NCBI RefSeq assembly: GCF_001294465.1
Contig: NZ_LGAA01000007.1
Location: 147,041 to 211,040 of the forward strand
Origin: Moellerella wisconsensis ATCC 35017
GTDB taxonomy: Bacteria > Pseudomonadota > Gammaproteobacteria > Enterobacterales > Enterobacteriaceae
Length of the DNA: 64,000 bases
Direction: 5' to 3'
This document shows, one piece after another, positions 40,604-51,102 of the stretch. Position 1 is the first letter of the stretch. Each line of letters begins with the position of its first letter. Made by a program: the position numbers and the translations under genes. The notes under the pieces are model-generated. The model saw only the letters and a list, made by a program, of their open reading frames with translations, was not told the origin of the DNA and ran no database searches.

Positions 40604-41179
40604 ATGCTGTTACTTATTGATAATTATGATTCATTTACTTATAACCTATATCAGTATTTTTGTGAGCTAGATACAGAAGTGGTTGTTAAGCGTAATGATG
40701 AGATTACTCTTGTAGATATTGAACAACTTGCTCCTACACATATCGTTATTTCACCCGGTCCCTGCACGCCTAATGAAGCGGGAATTTCTCTGGAAGTGAT
40801 TAAACACTTTGCCGGTGAGATCCCTATTCTTGGCATTTGCCTTGGTCATCAAGCGATTGGGCAAGCTTTTGGTGCATCGGTAGTTCAGGCTCGTGAGGTT
40901 ATGCACGGTAAAACATCGGCCATCCACCATAATCAACAAGGTGTATTTAAAGGGCTTAACCGGCCATTAACGGTAACTCGTTATCATTCGTTGGTGGTTG
41001 CGGCGGAGACATTACCTGCTGCATTTGAGGTTACAGCTTGGTCGTTAAATAACGGTGATATAGATGAGATTATGGGCATTCGCCATAAAACCTTGCCTAT
41101 CGAAGGCGTACAGTTTCACCCTGAAAGTATTTTAAGTGAACAGGGCCACCTATTATTAAGTAATTTTCTTAAATACTAA
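40604..41179 (+). CDS. pabA: Aminodeoxychorismate synthase glutamine amidotransferase subunit
   Basis: PabA supplies ammonia from glutamine to PabB in p-aminobenzoate (folate) synthesis. The 191-aa class I amidotransferase starts [15 protein letters not shown] and has the nucleophile motif [12 protein letters not shown] (Cys79) and the His-Glu pair in [10 protein letters not shown]. TrpG-type proteins are similar, but the neighbours ppiA and argD identify pabA. Confidence 0.95.
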   Translation: MLLLIDNYDSFTYNLYQYFCELDTEVVVKRNDEITLVDIEQLAPTHIVISPGPCTPNEAGISLEVIKHFAGEIPILGICLGHQAIGQAFGASVVQAREVMHGKTSAIHHNQQGVFKGLNRPLTVTRYHSLVVAAETLPAAFEVTAWSLNNGDIDEIMGIRHKTLPIEGVQFHPESILSEQGHLLLSNFLKY

Positions 41180-41334
41180 TTACATTTATCTTCATGCTAA
41201 ATAGTGCAGCCTATGGCCTTTAGTTCATTGGCTGCACTTAATCAATTATTAGTAAAATTCTCTATTTATTCCCTATCGTTCGTCCTCCCTATGTTCAATT
41301 TTATTTTATTTTATTGATTTATTAGTTGCCCTTT

Positions 41335-41373
41335 ATTGATTTTTTATTCATATTTAATGATTATATTTTCATT
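41335..41373 (+). promoter_or_regulatory. Tandem ARG boxes (ArgR operator) of argD
   Basis: Two 18-bp ARG boxes have cores TGATTTTTTATTCA (41337-41350; 13 of 14 against TGAATwwwwATTCA) and TGATTATATTTTCA (41358-41371; 12 of 14). They are spaced centre to centre by 21 bp, that is with a 3-bp gap, the arrangement bound by one ArgR hexamer. Arginine repression of argD is inferred from this and from E. coli. Confidence 0.85.
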
Positions 41374-41410
41374 TAAGATAAACAATACAGTTTAGCTAAG
41401 GGCTATTTAG

Positions 41411-42649
<1,239 letters not shown>

Positions 42650-42674
42650 AAATGCAAATATTTATTATTTAACA

Positions 42675-42712
42675 ATAAACCAGTGTTATCGTGATGATAA
42701 GCACTGGTTTAT
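42675..42712 (+). terminator. Hairpin after argD
   Basis: ATAAACCAGTG (42675-42685) pairs perfectly with CACTGGTTTAT (42702-42712), with further pairing TTATC/GATAA towards a 5-nt loop. No U-tract follows, so Rho-independent termination is uncertain. It lies between convergent argD and crp. Confidence 0.55.
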
Positions 42713-42790
42713 CTCTGATACCGATTGATTTGCTGTGGTGTAGAGTGAACAATTAATTGTATACGTGCAGTTCAATGGGCGTTGTAACGT

Positions 42791-42817
42791 CGTGATAAAT
42801 CGTAATGTTTTATCACG
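42791..42817. repeat. 9-bp inverted repeat between argD and crp
   Basis: CGTGATAAA (42791-42799) and TTTATCACG (42809-42817) are perfect complements around a 9-nt loop in the convergent argD-crp spacer. It may act as a 3'-end hairpin for crp, but no U-tract is adjacent. Confidence 0.5.
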
Positions 42818-42820
42818 CGT

Positions 42821-42868
42821 ATTTTATACTGTATTTTGTACTACATTTTCTACTACATTTTGTACTAC
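42821..42868. repeat. Tandem array, four 12-bp units
   Basis: ATTTTATACTGT (degenerate), ATTTTGTACTAC, ATTTTCTACTAC and ATTTTGTACTAC follow head to tail from 42821 to 42868. The last three differ by a single base. The array is in the convergent argD-crp spacer, 42 bases from the crp stop. Confidence 0.75.
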
Positions 42869-42909
42869 AGAATGTTTGACACATGGGTATTACTGAGCAT
42901 TGATTCTGT

Positions 42910-43542
42910 TTATCGTGTTCCGTAGACCACAATTGTTTTTCCATGCGCAGAAATCAGGTTTTGGTCTTCCAGCATTTTTAAAATGCGGCCAACAGTTTCA
43001 CGGGAACATCCAACGATCTGGCCGATTTCCTGACGAGTAATTTTAATTTGCATACCATCAGGATGCGTCATTGCGTCAGGTTGTTTGGCTAAACTTAATA
43101 GTGTTTGCGCAATACGGCCGGTTACGTCTAAGAAAGCTAAGTTACCTACTTTCTCCGACGTGGTTTGCAGACGACTTGCCATTTGTGCTGATAAGCGCAT
43201 CAAAATATCAGGATTAACCTGAATTAATTGACGGAACTTTTTATACGAAATTTCAGCAACTTCACAAGCACTTTTGGCGCGTACCCATGCTGAGCGCTCC
43301 TGCCCTTCTTCAAATAATCCAAGCTCACCGATGAAATCTCCCTGATTTAAATAGGAGAGGATCATCTCTTTGCCTTCTTCATCTTTAATTAAAACAGCCA
43401 CAGAACCTTTTACAATATAATAAAGTGTTTCTGCTTTCTCACCTTGATGGATCAGCGTGCTCTTGGATGGATATTTATGAATATGGCAGTGTGACAAAAA
43501 CCATTCAAGAGTCGGGTCTGTTTGTGGCTTGCCGAGAATCAT
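42910..43542 (-). CDS. crp: cAMP receptor protein (CRP)
   Basis: CRP is the global cAMP-dependent transcription regulator. The 210-aa protein is nearly identical to E. coli CRP, including the cAMP pocket ([20 protein letters not shown]), the dimer helix region and the recognition helix [21 protein letters not shown]. It is divergent from yhfA, as in E. coli. A perfect CRP half-site pair occurs upstream of murQ in this window. Confidence 0.98.
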   Translation of the reverse strand: MILGKPQTDPTLEWFLSHCHIHKYPSKSTLIHQGEKAETLYYIVKGSVAVLIKDEEGKEMILSYLNQGDFIGELGLFEEGQERSAWVRAKSACEVAEISYKKFRQLIQVNPDILMRLSAQMASRLQTTSEKVGNLAFLDVTGRIAQTLLSLAKQPDAMTHPDGMQIKITRQEIGQIVGCSRETVGRILKMLEDQNLISAHGKTIVVYGTR

Positions 43543-43858
43543 TCGCGTTATCCTCTGTATGTTATTGCAGCTAACTCGATAAATATAATTTTATTGAGTG
43601 GGTTAGCTTAAAGTCAGTAGCTTAACATATTAATAAGCCCGATGAGGCAAGTTAATATTAATCGTATAATATATTTAACTATACTGTTAGGTATTGATCT
43701 TACCCCGTTTTAGCAGTTTATATTTTTAACATATTAATTACTGGAAGTCTTGCTTGTCTCGTTTCAGCTTAATAAATCAGTAATCAGATTGCCAGCGATT
43801 ATATGAAAGGGTAGTCTTTTAGTTAATATAAAATCAGTTTATATGGCGGAGTATTATC
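43543..43858. other. crp-yhfA divergent spacer
   Basis: The 316-base spacer must hold the divergent crp and yhfA promoters. I saw no clean TGTGA-N6-TCACA site for autoregulation, unlike the E. coli region. No gene is visible. Confidence 0.45.
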
Positions 43859-44266
43859 ATGGAAGCAAGAGTTAAGTGGGTTGAAGGTCTTTCTTTTTTA
43901 GGAGAGTCAGCATCAGGCCATCAATTAATGATGGATGGTAATTCTGGCGATAAAGCGCCTAGTCCAATGGAAATGGTTTTAATGGCGGTTGGCGGATGTA
44001 GCGCGATTGATGTGATATCTATTTTACAAAAGGGACGCAATGAAGTGACTGATTGTGAAGTTAAATTAACTTCTGAGCGTCGTGAAGAAATACCACGTTA
44101 TTTTACTTATATTAATCTTCACTTTATTGTTTCCGGTAATGACTTAAACGATAAAATGGTTGAACGAGCGGTAAAACTTTCTGCTGATAAATATTGTTCA
44201 GTTTCTATGATGTTAGAAAAAGCGGTAAAAGTAACTCACAGTTTTGAAATTAGAAATCTAAAATAA
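43859..44266 (+). CDS. yhfA: OsmC family protein YhfA
   Basis: The 135-aa protein has the OsmC/Ohr fold with its two conserved cysteines, in VGGCSAID and DKYCSVSMM, which form the peroxidatic pair in characterised members. SGDKAPSPMEMVLMAVGGCS is typical of YhfA. A role in thiol or peroxide stress is inferred; E. coli YhfA itself is poorly characterised. CGGAG lies before the ATG. Confidence 0.93.
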   Translation: MEARVKWVEGLSFLGESASGHQLMMDGNSGDKAPSPMEMVLMAVGGCSAIDVISILQKGRNEVTDCEVKLTSERREEIPRYFTYINLHFIVSGNDLNDKMVERAVKLSADKYCSVSMMLEKAVKVTHSFEIRNLK

Positions 44267-44295
44267 ATTTTATTTTTACTAAACTTTTTTAAAGT

Positions 44296-44355
44296 TTGAT
44301 GCCCATCACAATAAATTATCAACAATAAACTGTTTTTAATAAAAGAGGGCATCAA
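44296..44355. repeat. Spaced 9-bp inverted repeat between yhfA and prkB
   Basis: TTGATGCCC (44296-44304) and GGGCATCAA (44347-44355) are perfect complements separated by 42 bases in the convergent spacer. An AAACTTT/AAAGTTT hairpin lies just before (44281-44297). They may form the shared transcript ends. Confidence 0.4.
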
Positions 44356-44363
44356 TTTAATTA

Positions 44364-45227
44364 TTATTTCTTACCACGTATTAATTTTTCGACTAATGGG
44401 GTCATTATTAATTCCATTGCTAAGCTTAATTTACCGCCTGGAACAACAATAGTGTTCATTGCTGATATAAAAGATCCGTTGATCATCGATAATAAGTATG
44501 GAAAATCAATATGTGATAAGCCATTAAAGCGGATTACAATAAAACTTTCATCCTGTGACGGAATGGCTTGGGCTTCAAATGGATTGGAGGTATCGACTGT
44601 CGGAACCCGCTGAAAGTTGATATGAGTGCGAGAAAATTGGGGAGTAATGAAATTAATATAATCACCCATTGAGCGCACCACTGAATCCATCACTGCTTCT
44701 CGAGAATGACCTCGTTCGGTCGTGTCACGAATTAATTTCTGAATCCATTCCAAGTTAACAATTGGTACGACCCCAACTAATAGATCAACGTGCTGTGCTA
44801 CATTATGCTCCGGCGTTACAATGCCGCCATGTAGGCCTTCGTAAAAAAGAATATCCGTATTGTCGGGCAATGGTTCCCATGGCGTGAAAATTCCCGGCTG
44901 TAAGCCATAAGGAACGGCTTCATCGTAGGTATGTAGATATTTTCGACTGCGGCCAGTACCCGTTTTAGCATAATCAACTAAGGTTTGTTCCAGTAACGAA
45001 AAATCATTAGCTTCAGGGCCAAAATAGCTGATATGGCGGCCTTGCTCACGGGCTTTGCGGATGGCCATATCCATTTCAGGTCGCGTATAATGGTGAAAAC
45101 TATCACCTTCAATTGAAGCTGCGCTGATATTTAATTGATTGAATATTTTACGGAAAGCAACGCTAGTTGAGGTTGTACCAGCACCACTTGAACCAGTTAC
45201 GGCAATAATTGGATGTTTTTGCGACAT
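44364..45227 (-). CDS. prkB: Phosphoribulokinase-like protein PrkB
   Basis: The 287-aa protein matches the E. coli PrkB (289 aa) family of phosphoribulokinase/uridine kinase-like P-loop proteins: Walker A AVTGSSGAGTTSTS, EGDSFHHYTR, DILFYEGLHGG and DLLVGVVPIVNLEWIQKL. The organism has no obvious Calvin cycle here and the physiological substrate is unknown. It is the last gene of the yheT-yheU-prkB run. Confidence 0.93.
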   Translation of the reverse strand: MSQKHPIIAVTGSSGAGTTSTSVAFRKIFNQLNISAASIEGDSFHHYTRPEMDMAIRKAREQGRHISYFGPEANDFSLLEQTLVDYAKTGTGRSRKYLHTYDEAVPYGLQPGIFTPWEPLPDNTDILFYEGLHGGIVTPEHNVAQHVDLLVGVVPIVNLEWIQKLIRDTTERGHSREAVMDSVVRSMGDYINFITPQFSRTHINFQRVPTVDTSNPFEAQAIPSQDESFIVIRFNGLSHIDFPYLLSMINGSFISAMNTIVVPGGKLSLAMELIMTPLVEKLIRGKK

Positions 45228-45310
45228 TAATGGAGACTCCCTGTTACGCTTCCACAGGTTGCTCTATCGGTAAAATCGGTGATTAGACAGTGACAGAGTG
45301 CTGTGAATAA

Positions 45311-45529
45311 TTACGGGCGAAATTGATCTTTCGGCATAAAATTAACCGATTCATGCAATTCTGACCAGACTAACACAATTTCTCCTGCGGCTAACTGCCG
45401 TTTTACATCATTCACTTTCTGTTCGAGCGATTTTTCTTGTGCGCCATAATCAGTACCTTCGCGCAAAACAAAACTTTCTATCAAACTTTCTAGCGTATCA
45501 GCTGCGATATCTTGCCATGGAATAATCAT
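45311..45529 (-). CDS. yheU: YheU family protein
   Basis: From ATG 45529 the protein is 72 aa, the same length as E. coli Yhe[30 protein letters not shown] and [15 protein letters not shown]. The function is unknown. It starts two bases after the yheT stop, indicating translational coupling; a longer in-frame reading into yheT is not credible. Confidence 0.93.
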   Translation of the reverse strand: MIIPWQDIAADTLESLIESFVLREGTDYGAQEKSLEQKVNDVKRQLAAGEIVLVWSELHESVNFMPKDQFRP

Positions 45530-45531
45530 AA

Positions 45532-46509
45532 TTATTTTTTGTCCAAATAAGGAGATAACCATTGTGGAATGCGCTGTTCTAACCACATTTCTGGGCGCTT
45601 GAATGTACCGCTAACAAATCCCACATGCCCACCATGTTCAGTCATTTGATATTCAATGTTATCAGGTAATAACGCTAAATTAGGTACCACTTCTGGTGCC
45701 ATAAAAGGATCGTCTTTAGCATGAATAATTAATGTTGGTTTGGTGATTTGTGGTAGCCGAGGAAGGGCGCTACAACGGCGATAATAATCATCGGCATCGC
45801 AAAAACCATGAATTTTAGCGGTGATCACATCATCAAACTCTCTGATTTTTTTTAATTTCTTTAATTGAATTAAATTAAGCGGCAATGATCCCGGATAACG
45901 GACTAATTTGCGTGTTGCATTACGTTTAAGCCCATTTAGTAAATAGCGTTGATAAAAGCGTGAAACGCCTTTTTCCATTCGCAGGGAACAGGCTTCCAGC
46001 ATTAATGGTGCAGAAACAACGACGGCAGCATCTAATTCGGCCTGATTACCTGTTTCTGCTAAATAGCACGCGAGCATATTACCCCCGAGTGAATACCCGA
46101 CAGCCGCAGTTGGCGCTTTACCAAAAGTTTTGGTCAGCCAATGTAAAAAATAGCGCGCATCGCTAGTCTCTCCAGAGTGATAAATCCGTTGTTGGCGATT
46201 TGGCTCTCCACTGCAGCCACGAAAATGCATGATCACCCCCAGCCAGCCATGTTTTTGAGCTGTTTCTAGCATACCGTGTGCATAAGGGCTGTTAAAACTG
46301 CCCTCGAGTCCATGGAAAATGACTAAGCGCGGTTTGTTAATTGCATCAACAGGCGGTTCACTCCATGCGAGATCGATAAAATCGCTATCCGGAAGTTCAA
46401 GGCGTTGCCAAACGGGCTTAATGTTTGGCGTCCGTCTAAAAATTCGGGGTAAAAGTGTCTGTAAATGTGGGTTTTTAGCCCAGTTTATCGGGCGAAAATT
46501 CTCTGGCAT
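45532..46509 (-). CDS. yheT: Alpha/beta hydrolase YheT
   Basis: The 325-aa protein matches E. coli YheT (340 aa), an alpha/beta-hydrolase of the ABHD1/3 type. It has [14 protein letters not shown] at the N-terminus, [16 protein letters not shown] (oxyanion region), the nucleophile elbow [10 protein letters not shown], an acid in [11 protein letters not shown] and the catalytic His in EHGGHVGFV. The substrate is unknown. It starts the yheT-yheU-prkB operon. Confidence 0.94.
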   Translation of the reverse strand: MPENFRPINWAKNPHLQTLLPRIFRRTPNIKPVWQRLELPDSDFIDLAWSEPPVDAINKPRLVIFHGLEGSFNSPYAHGMLETAQKHGWLGVIMHFRGCSGEPNRQQRIYHSGETSDARYFLHWLTKTFGKAPTAAVGYSLGGNMLACYLAETGNQAELDAAVVVSAPLMLEACSLRMEKGVSRFYQRYLLNGLKRNATRKLVRYPGSLPLNLIQLKKLKKIREFDDVITAKIHGFCDADDYYRRCSALPRLPQITKPTLIIHAKDDPFMAPEVVPNLALLPDNIEYQMTEHGGHVGFVSGTFKRPEMWLEQRIPQWLSPYLDKK

Positions 46510-46815
46510 AACATTTTTAATTTAAATTATTAGCGCTCTTGTGAGGCGGATAACATACTGTTATTTTTAAATCATGCAAGCATTGTTTCCCATAGCGTAC
46601 TTAAGAAAGGGGCAAACACTGTTGATGATATCCGGTTCGCTGATGCTTGATCCGGCCTATTTATTACGCATTTTGCAATGTCATTTATTGCTTTAATAAT
46701 AGCGGACAGATGACCGCTATTATCGCGCGCGGTGATAAGCCGCGAAGCTATAATAGCAAATATACCCGCATCTTGAGGTATGTCCGGTATATGCACAATA
46801 GAATAAGGATTATAC
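46510..46815. other. yheT-LysE gene spacer with long hairpin
   Basis: The 306-base divergent spacer includes a perfect 9-bp inverted repeat TAATAGCGG/CCGCTATTA (46697-46705, 46714-46722) with an 8-nt loop about 95 bases before the exporter gene, possibly an operator or leader hairpin. A minus-strand reading of 81 codons overlaps the exporter start and was rejected. Confidence 0.45.
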
Positions 46816-47421
46816 ATGACTGTCGGGCTAATTTTTTCTCTGTTTACGTTTTTATTTATTGCTGCAATTACACCGGGACCGAATAACGTATTATTAACCT
46901 CATCCGCGGCTAATTATGGTTTTCGCCGAACCTTAATGTTACTCGTGGGTATTATGTTAGGAATGCAATCTATTCTGTATTTATCGGCTTTTGGCGTTGC
47001 GGCTTTATTATTGATTTATCCCGCACTGCATTTATTGATGAAAATTGCAGGCAGTGTTTATTTACTGTGGTTAGCGTGGAAAACAGCCAGTGCAAATTAT
47101 GCTCCAGTGAAAACAGAATCAAATCTATCGCGACCTGTGACTTGGTATCAGGGCGGATTATTGCAGTTTTTAAATCCCAAAGCATGGTTGATGGGATTAG
47201 GTGCAGTGGGCAGTTATAGCTTAGCAGGCGATCAATTTTTTTCATCGATTGTGGTCATGAGCATTGCGATGATCAGTGTAAATTTGGTGGCAGGGTTAAT
47301 TTGGATGGCAAGTGGGGCATTAATTGGCCGTTTTCTTCGAGGCCGCCAAGCATGGTTTATTTTCAATATTATGATGGGATTATTTACTGCGCTGTGTGTA
47401 CCATTAATTTGGCTAGAATAG
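46816..47421 (+). CDS. LysE/RhtB family amino-acid exporter
   Basis: The 201-aa inner membrane protein has the LysE family signature at its N-terminus, FIAAITPGPNNVLL, followed by NYGFRRTLMLLVGIMLG and FLNPKAWLMGLGA, with about six membrane segments. The substrate cannot be told; EamB (cysteine/O-acetylserine) and RhtB/LeuE types are the nearest E. coli relatives. AAGGA precedes the ATG. It lies between yheT and murP, where E. coli has nothing. Confidence 0.85.
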   Translation: MTVGLIFSLFTFLFIAAITPGPNNVLLTSSAANYGFRRTLMLLVGIMLGMQSILYLSAFGVAALLLIYPALHLLMKIAGSVYLLWLAWKTASANYAPVKTESNLSRPVTWYQGGLLQFLNPKAWLMGLGAVGSYSLAGDQFFSSIVVMSIAMISVNLVAGLIWMASGALIGRFLRGRQAWFIFNIMMGLFTALCVPLIWLE

Positions 47422-47431
47422 TGACGGTGAT

Positions 47432-47463
47432 AGAGAAGGAACCTTATTTATTGTTCCTTCTCT
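47432..47463. terminator. Bidirectional hairpin between exporter gene and murP
   Basis: AGAGAAGGAAC (47432-47442) pairs perfectly with GTTCCTTCTCT (47453-47463), and outer GTGATA/TATCAC arms extend it past a small bulge. It sits between convergent genes and probably ends both transcripts. Confidence 0.65.
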
Positions 47464-47475
47464 GTTATCACGATA

Positions 47476-48942
47476 TTAGGTTAAATCGGTATTTTTACTG
47501 CCAAAGAAATACGTGAAAATAAAGCCACATAAATACGCGATTAATAACCCGATGACATACACGCTCATTGCGGCAAAAACACCACTGGCTGAGGTCATCA
47601 ATGGAATAGCGACTAAGCCTGATGGACCAAATACGGTATTTAGTCCCATCGGTAGCCCCATCCAAGCAACAAGGCCAATAAAGAATCCCCCTGCTGCACC
47701 GCCAAGACAAGCGGTAATAAACGGTTTAACACGCGGTAATGTGACGCCATAAATCAGTGGTTCAGCAATACCTAAGAAACCAGGAATAATTGCCCCGCGA
47801 ATTTGGTTACGCAGCAACGAATCTTTTTTGGCTTTGACGTATAGAGCGATAGCCGCTCCGACTTGTCCACCGCCAGCCATGGCTAAAATTGGGAACAGTG
47901 AGTTAAAGCCTTGAGCATCAACTAAAGCCAGATATACCGGAATAAATCCTTGATGTACACCAAACATAACGGCAATTAAGAATAACCCAGCCAGTATCGC
48001 GGTGCCAAACGGGTTACTGTTGAGATGCATAAATAACCATGACATTCCACTGAATAACCAACTACCGATAGGCATAATTGCAACATAGGTTACTGCCCCG
48101 ACAATCAATAGAGTGAGCGTGGAGGTTAAAATCATGTCGAGATTGCCCGGGATAATTTTTCTGACCTGTTTTTCTACCCATGCTCCGAAAATACAGGCAA
48201 TTAAAATCCCGATAATATTGCCGCGAGGGTCTATCTCTAAACCAAAAAAGGTGCTCATGCCGGAGAATACGCCACTGGCGATTTCCGGGTTATAGCCCAG
48301 CATAAAGATTGAGGCAATAATGGCACCGTTAACGCCACTGCCACCAAAAGCTTTTTGTGCGTTGTAACCGATTAAAATTCCTAGGAAACTAAATAATCCT
48401 TTGGCAAAAATCGACATATAGAGGATCAAATGCACAAGATGGCCATGAGCCGCAGGGTCGTCGGGTAATCCCTGAGGGTAAACACTTTGCTTGATAAGGG
48501 TGGCGATACCTAATAATAATCCTGCGGCGATAAAACCAGGGATCAGTGGTGTAAAAATAGTCGCAAATTTTGATAAGAAACGGTGAACTGCGGTGGTTTG
48601 TTTCTGTTTTAGTTGCTGTTTATTGGTTGAAGCTAAAGAGTTTAGATCCTGATTTTGTTCGGTTATTGGCGCATCATCTTGCGAAGCTGTTTCCAATAGT
48701 TGATTCATCATTTCAGCCGCGGTTTGAGCTTTTCCTGGGCCTAAGACAATTTGTAATTGTTGGTCGCTTTCAATCACGCCAAGCACGCCGTCAACTTGCT
48801 TAATTGCTGCTTTATCAACATAGTGTTCATTTTGTAGCGTCAAGCGCAGGCGAGTCATACAGTTACCGCACTGCTTGACGTTATTTGTGCCGCCTATTGC
48901 TTGTAAGATCTGCAATAACATTTCATTGGTTATTTTCGCCAT
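47476..48942 (-). CDS. murP: PTS N-acetylmuramic acid transporter EIIBC (MurP)
   Basis: MurP imports N-acetylmuramic acid and phosphorylates it to MurNAc-6-P. From ATG 48942 (GAGGA upstream) the protein is 488 aa. It has an N-terminal EIIB domain with the phospho-cysteine motif [10 protein letters not shown] (Cys28) and a C-terminal EIIC domain with [39 protein letters not shown] and [18 protein letters not shown] [14 protein letters not shown]. It lacks its own EIIA and relies on EIIA-Glc, as in E. coli. It is 31 bases downstream of murQ. Confidence 0.95.
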   Translation of the reverse strand: MAKITNEMLLQILQAIGGTNNVKQCGNCMTRLRLTLQNEHYVDKAAIKQVDGVLGVIESDQQLQIVLGPGKAQTAAEMMNQLLETASQDDAPITEQNQDLNSLASTNKQQLKQKQTTAVHRFLSKFATIFTPLIPGFIAAGLLLGIATLIKQSVYPQGLPDDPAAHGHLVHLILYMSIFAKGLFSFLGILIGYNAQKAFGGSGVNGAIIASIFMLGYNPEIASGVFSGMSTFFGLEIDPRGNIIGILIACIFGAWVEKQVRKIIPGNLDMILTSTLTLLIVGAVTYVAIMPIGSWLFSGMSWLFMHLNSNPFGTAILAGLFLIAVMFGVHQGFIPVYLALVDAQGFNSLFPILAMAGGGQVGAAIALYVKAKKDSLLRNQIRGAIIPGFLGIAEPLIYGVTLPRVKPFITACLGGAAGGFFIGLVAWMGLPMGLNTVFGPSGLVAIPLMTSASGVFAAMSVYVIGLLIAYLCGFIFTYFFGSKNTDLT

Positions 48943-48973
48943 GATATTCCTCACCGCGGATGATTGTCGAATT

Positions 48974-49882
48974 TTACTGTTGGTCTGCGCTGAGCGCTGA
49001 GCGAATAAAACCGTGATTATCGGACAGTAAATGTTTCGCTTGTTGTGCATTTAGCCCGGTGAGGATCATGACAATCGCAGTTTTACAGTGGCGTTCACAT
49101 TGTTGTAAGGCCTGTTCTGCGGTTTCACGATCGCACTCGGTTGCTTCCATAACAATGCGCGTTTGGCGTTCGATCAGCTTGGCATTGGTGGCTTCAACAT
49201 CGACCATTAAATTACCGAACACTTTGCCCATTTTGATCATGGCACCCGTAGTTATCATATTGAGAACTAATTTTTGTCCGGTGCCTGCTTTCATGCGTGA
49301 TGAGCCAGTAACAACTTCAGGTCCGACGATAATCGTGAGTGGAATATCGGCTTGTTGTGCCATTGGACTATCCGGATTACAGCTGATAGCGGCAACGGTT
49401 GCTCCCACTGAGCGAGCATAGTCCATTGCGCCTAGAACATAAGGTGTGCGCCCACTTGCAGCGATACCAACTAAAATATCGCGTTGATTAAACCCAATCT
49501 TTTCTAAGTCAGCTTGACCCAGCTCGCGGTTATCTTCGGCATTTTCTACAGCACGTAAGATTGCTTGGTGGCCGCCTGCAATGAGACCAATAACTTGTTC
49601 ATGTGGTGTACCGAAAGTTGGCGGGCATTCACTAGCGTCCAAAATTCCTAAGCGGCCAGATGTGCCTGCACCACTGTAGATTAGTCGTCCGCCTTGGTGA
49701 AAAGCCTCTGCAACTTTATCAACCAGTTGGGCGATGTTCGGCAGAATACACTCTACCGCGAGTGGCACTTTTTTATCTTCTTGATTAATCACTTTCAGCA
49801 TATCCAGCGTTGAAAGTTGATCAATATTCTCACTGGCCGGATTACGACTTTCTGTCACCATTTTGCTCAGATCGATTGCCAT
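48974..49882 (-). CDS. murQ: N-acetylmuramic acid 6-phosphate etherase
   Basis: MurQ cleaves MurNAc-6-P to GlcNAc-6-P and D-lactate. The 302-aa SIS-domain protein has [38 protein letters not shown] (in part), [12 protein letters not shown] loop [15 protein letters not shown] and [14 protein letters not shown], with the catalytic glutamates in the ESEDN/VENAEDN region. AGGAGC precedes the ATG. It starts murQP, divergent from murR. Confidence 0.96.
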   Translation of the reverse strand: MAIDLSKMVTESRNPASENIDQLSTLDMLKVINQEDKKVPLAVECILPNIAQLVDKVAEAFHQGGRLIYSGAGTSGRLGILDASECPPTFGTPHEQVIGLIAGGHQAILRAVENAEDNRELGQADLEKIGFNQRDILVGIAASGRTPYVLGAMDYARSVGATVAAISCNPDSPMAQQADIPLTIIVGPEVVTGSSRMKAGTGQKLVLNMITTGAMIKMGKVFGNLMVDVEATNAKLIERQTRIVMEATECDRETAEQALQQCERHCKTAIVMILTGLNAQQAKHLLSDNHGFIRSALSADQQ

Positions 49883-49939
49883 TTGTTGCTCCTAATGCGT
49901 AATATTGCGGCGATAGTAAGGAATTATTTATTCTTTTAG

Positions 49940-49955
49940 TGTGACAATAATCACA
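49940..49955. promoter_or_regulatory. CRP-binding site upstream of murQP/murR
   Basis: TGTGACAATAATCACA has both CRP half-sites (TGTGA and TCACA) perfect with the 6-bp spacer. It lies 58 bases upstream of murQ and about 155 bases upstream of murR. Catabolite control of MurNAc use is also known in E. coli. Confidence 0.85.
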
Positions 49956-49963
49956 ACCTTATC

Positions 49964-49991
49964 TATTCCTTATCGTGAATAATAAGGAATA
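49964..49991. promoter_or_regulatory. Probable MurR operator (inverted repeat)
   Basis: TATTCCTTAT (49964-49973) and ATAAGGAATA (49982-49991) form a perfect 10-bp inverted repeat with an 8-bp spacer. A third TAAGGAAT lies at 49917-49924. The location between murQ and murR suggests the MurR binding site, by inference from position. Confidence 0.6.
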
Positions 49992-50110
49992 ATTGCACGA
50001 TGAATGTATACCAAATGTAGGTTATTTTTTTGATAAATAAGATTTTTAATTAATTAATACCTATTTTAACTGTGGAATAATTTAGTATTTATTTTTAATT
50101 GAGGTTATTC

Positions 50111-50971
50111 ATGTCAATTTTGACAGAAATTATTTGGCGCTTACCCCAGTTAGCCGATAATCAGCAAAAAATTGCTGAATATATTATTAACTGCCCTGAA
50201 AAAGTTATCGAATTGTCTTCGCTACAATTAGCTGAGCAGATGAATGTTAGCCAATCGGCGATTATTAAATTCAGCCAAAAGATGGGCCTAAAAGGTTTTC
50301 CGGCTTTAAAATTAGCGATTAGCGAAGAGCTTGGGCGTAAACAGGCGGTGTTTGATCATCCTCAGGGGGCGCTACATAACCATATTACTAGTGATGATTC
50401 GTTGATGGTGATGGCACAAAAGTTGGCGCAGGAAAAAAATTATTCGATTACCGAAACGACCCAGCGAATTTCTTTTAGTCTGTTTGAAAAGATTGTGAGT
50501 AAAATTAATGTGGCGCATCGAGTACAAATTGTTGGAATTGGTGGCTCTGGGCTAACAGCCAAAGATTTAGGTTATAAATTACAAAAAATTGGAATTACCA
50601 CCTTGGTTGAGGCGGATCACCATGTGCAAATTGCAGCGGCTTTAACCCTGAATACGCAGGATGTACAAATTGTTATTTCATTTACTGGGCGTAGAAAAGA
50701 TATGTGCGCTGCGGCATCGGTGGCCAAAAAACAGGGAGCGACCATTATTGCGATTACACAAAATAAGCAGTCACCTTTGGCGAAAATCGCTGATTACGTT
50801 CTAGAAAGTGTGGCTGAAGAAAATGAGTGGCGTAGCTCATCGATATCCTCGCGTACGGCACAAAATACGTTAACCGATTTATTGTTTATGGCGTTATTGC
50901 GGCGGCGAGAAGAACTGGCTAAGAATTTGGTAATGAATGCACGATTAACTATCAACAGCCTTGATGACTAG
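50111..50971 (+). CDS. murR: MurR/RpiR family transcriptional regulator
   Basis: MurR represses the MurNAc genes and is released by MurNAc-6-P. From ATG 50111 (GAGG six bases upstream; an upstream TTG is unlikely) the protein is 286 aa. It has an N-terminal HTH_6 domain (LSSLQLAEQMNVSQSAIIKF) and a C-terminal SIS sugar-phosphate domain (VGIGGSGLTAKDLGYKL, ISFTGRRKDM). WRSSSISSRTAQNTLTDLLF matches E. coli MurR. It is divergent from murQP. Confidence 0.88.
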   Translation: MSILTEIIWRLPQLADNQQKIAEYIINCPEKVIELSSLQLAEQMNVSQSAIIKFSQKMGLKGFPALKLAISEELGRKQAVFDHPQGALHNHITSDDSLMVMAQKLAQEKNYSITETTQRISFSLFEKIVSKINVAHRVQIVGIGGSGLTAKDLGYKLQKIGITTLVEADHHVQIAAALTLNTQDVQIVISFTGRRKDMCAAASVAKKQGATIIAITQNKQSPLAKIADYVLESVAEENEWRSSSISSRTAQNTLTDLLFMALLRRREELAKNLVMNARLTINSLDD

Positions 50972-51043
50972 AACATTGATATGAATAACTAGCAAGAGAT
51001 TAATTTAATTGGTATCGATTAGGATGAATTTTCGATTAAAAGT

Positions 51044-51073
51044 ACCATCCCTAGATAAGCTCATAGGGATGGT
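51044..51073. terminator. Hairpin between murR and yheS
   Basis: ACCATCCCTA (51044-51053) and TAGGGATGGT (51064-51073) form a perfect 10-bp stem with a 10-nt loop between convergent genes. Flanking T-runs are poor on both strands. Confidence 0.55.
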
Positions 51074-51102
51074 TCGATTATGTGTAAAATGAACGCGGAA
51101 TA

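Noticed and set aside
46572..46817. 81-codon minus-strand ORF upstream of the LysE-type exporter
   Set aside because: Its start overlaps the exporter start codon, there is no ribosome-binding site, and it spans an inverted repeat typical of a regulatory spacer.
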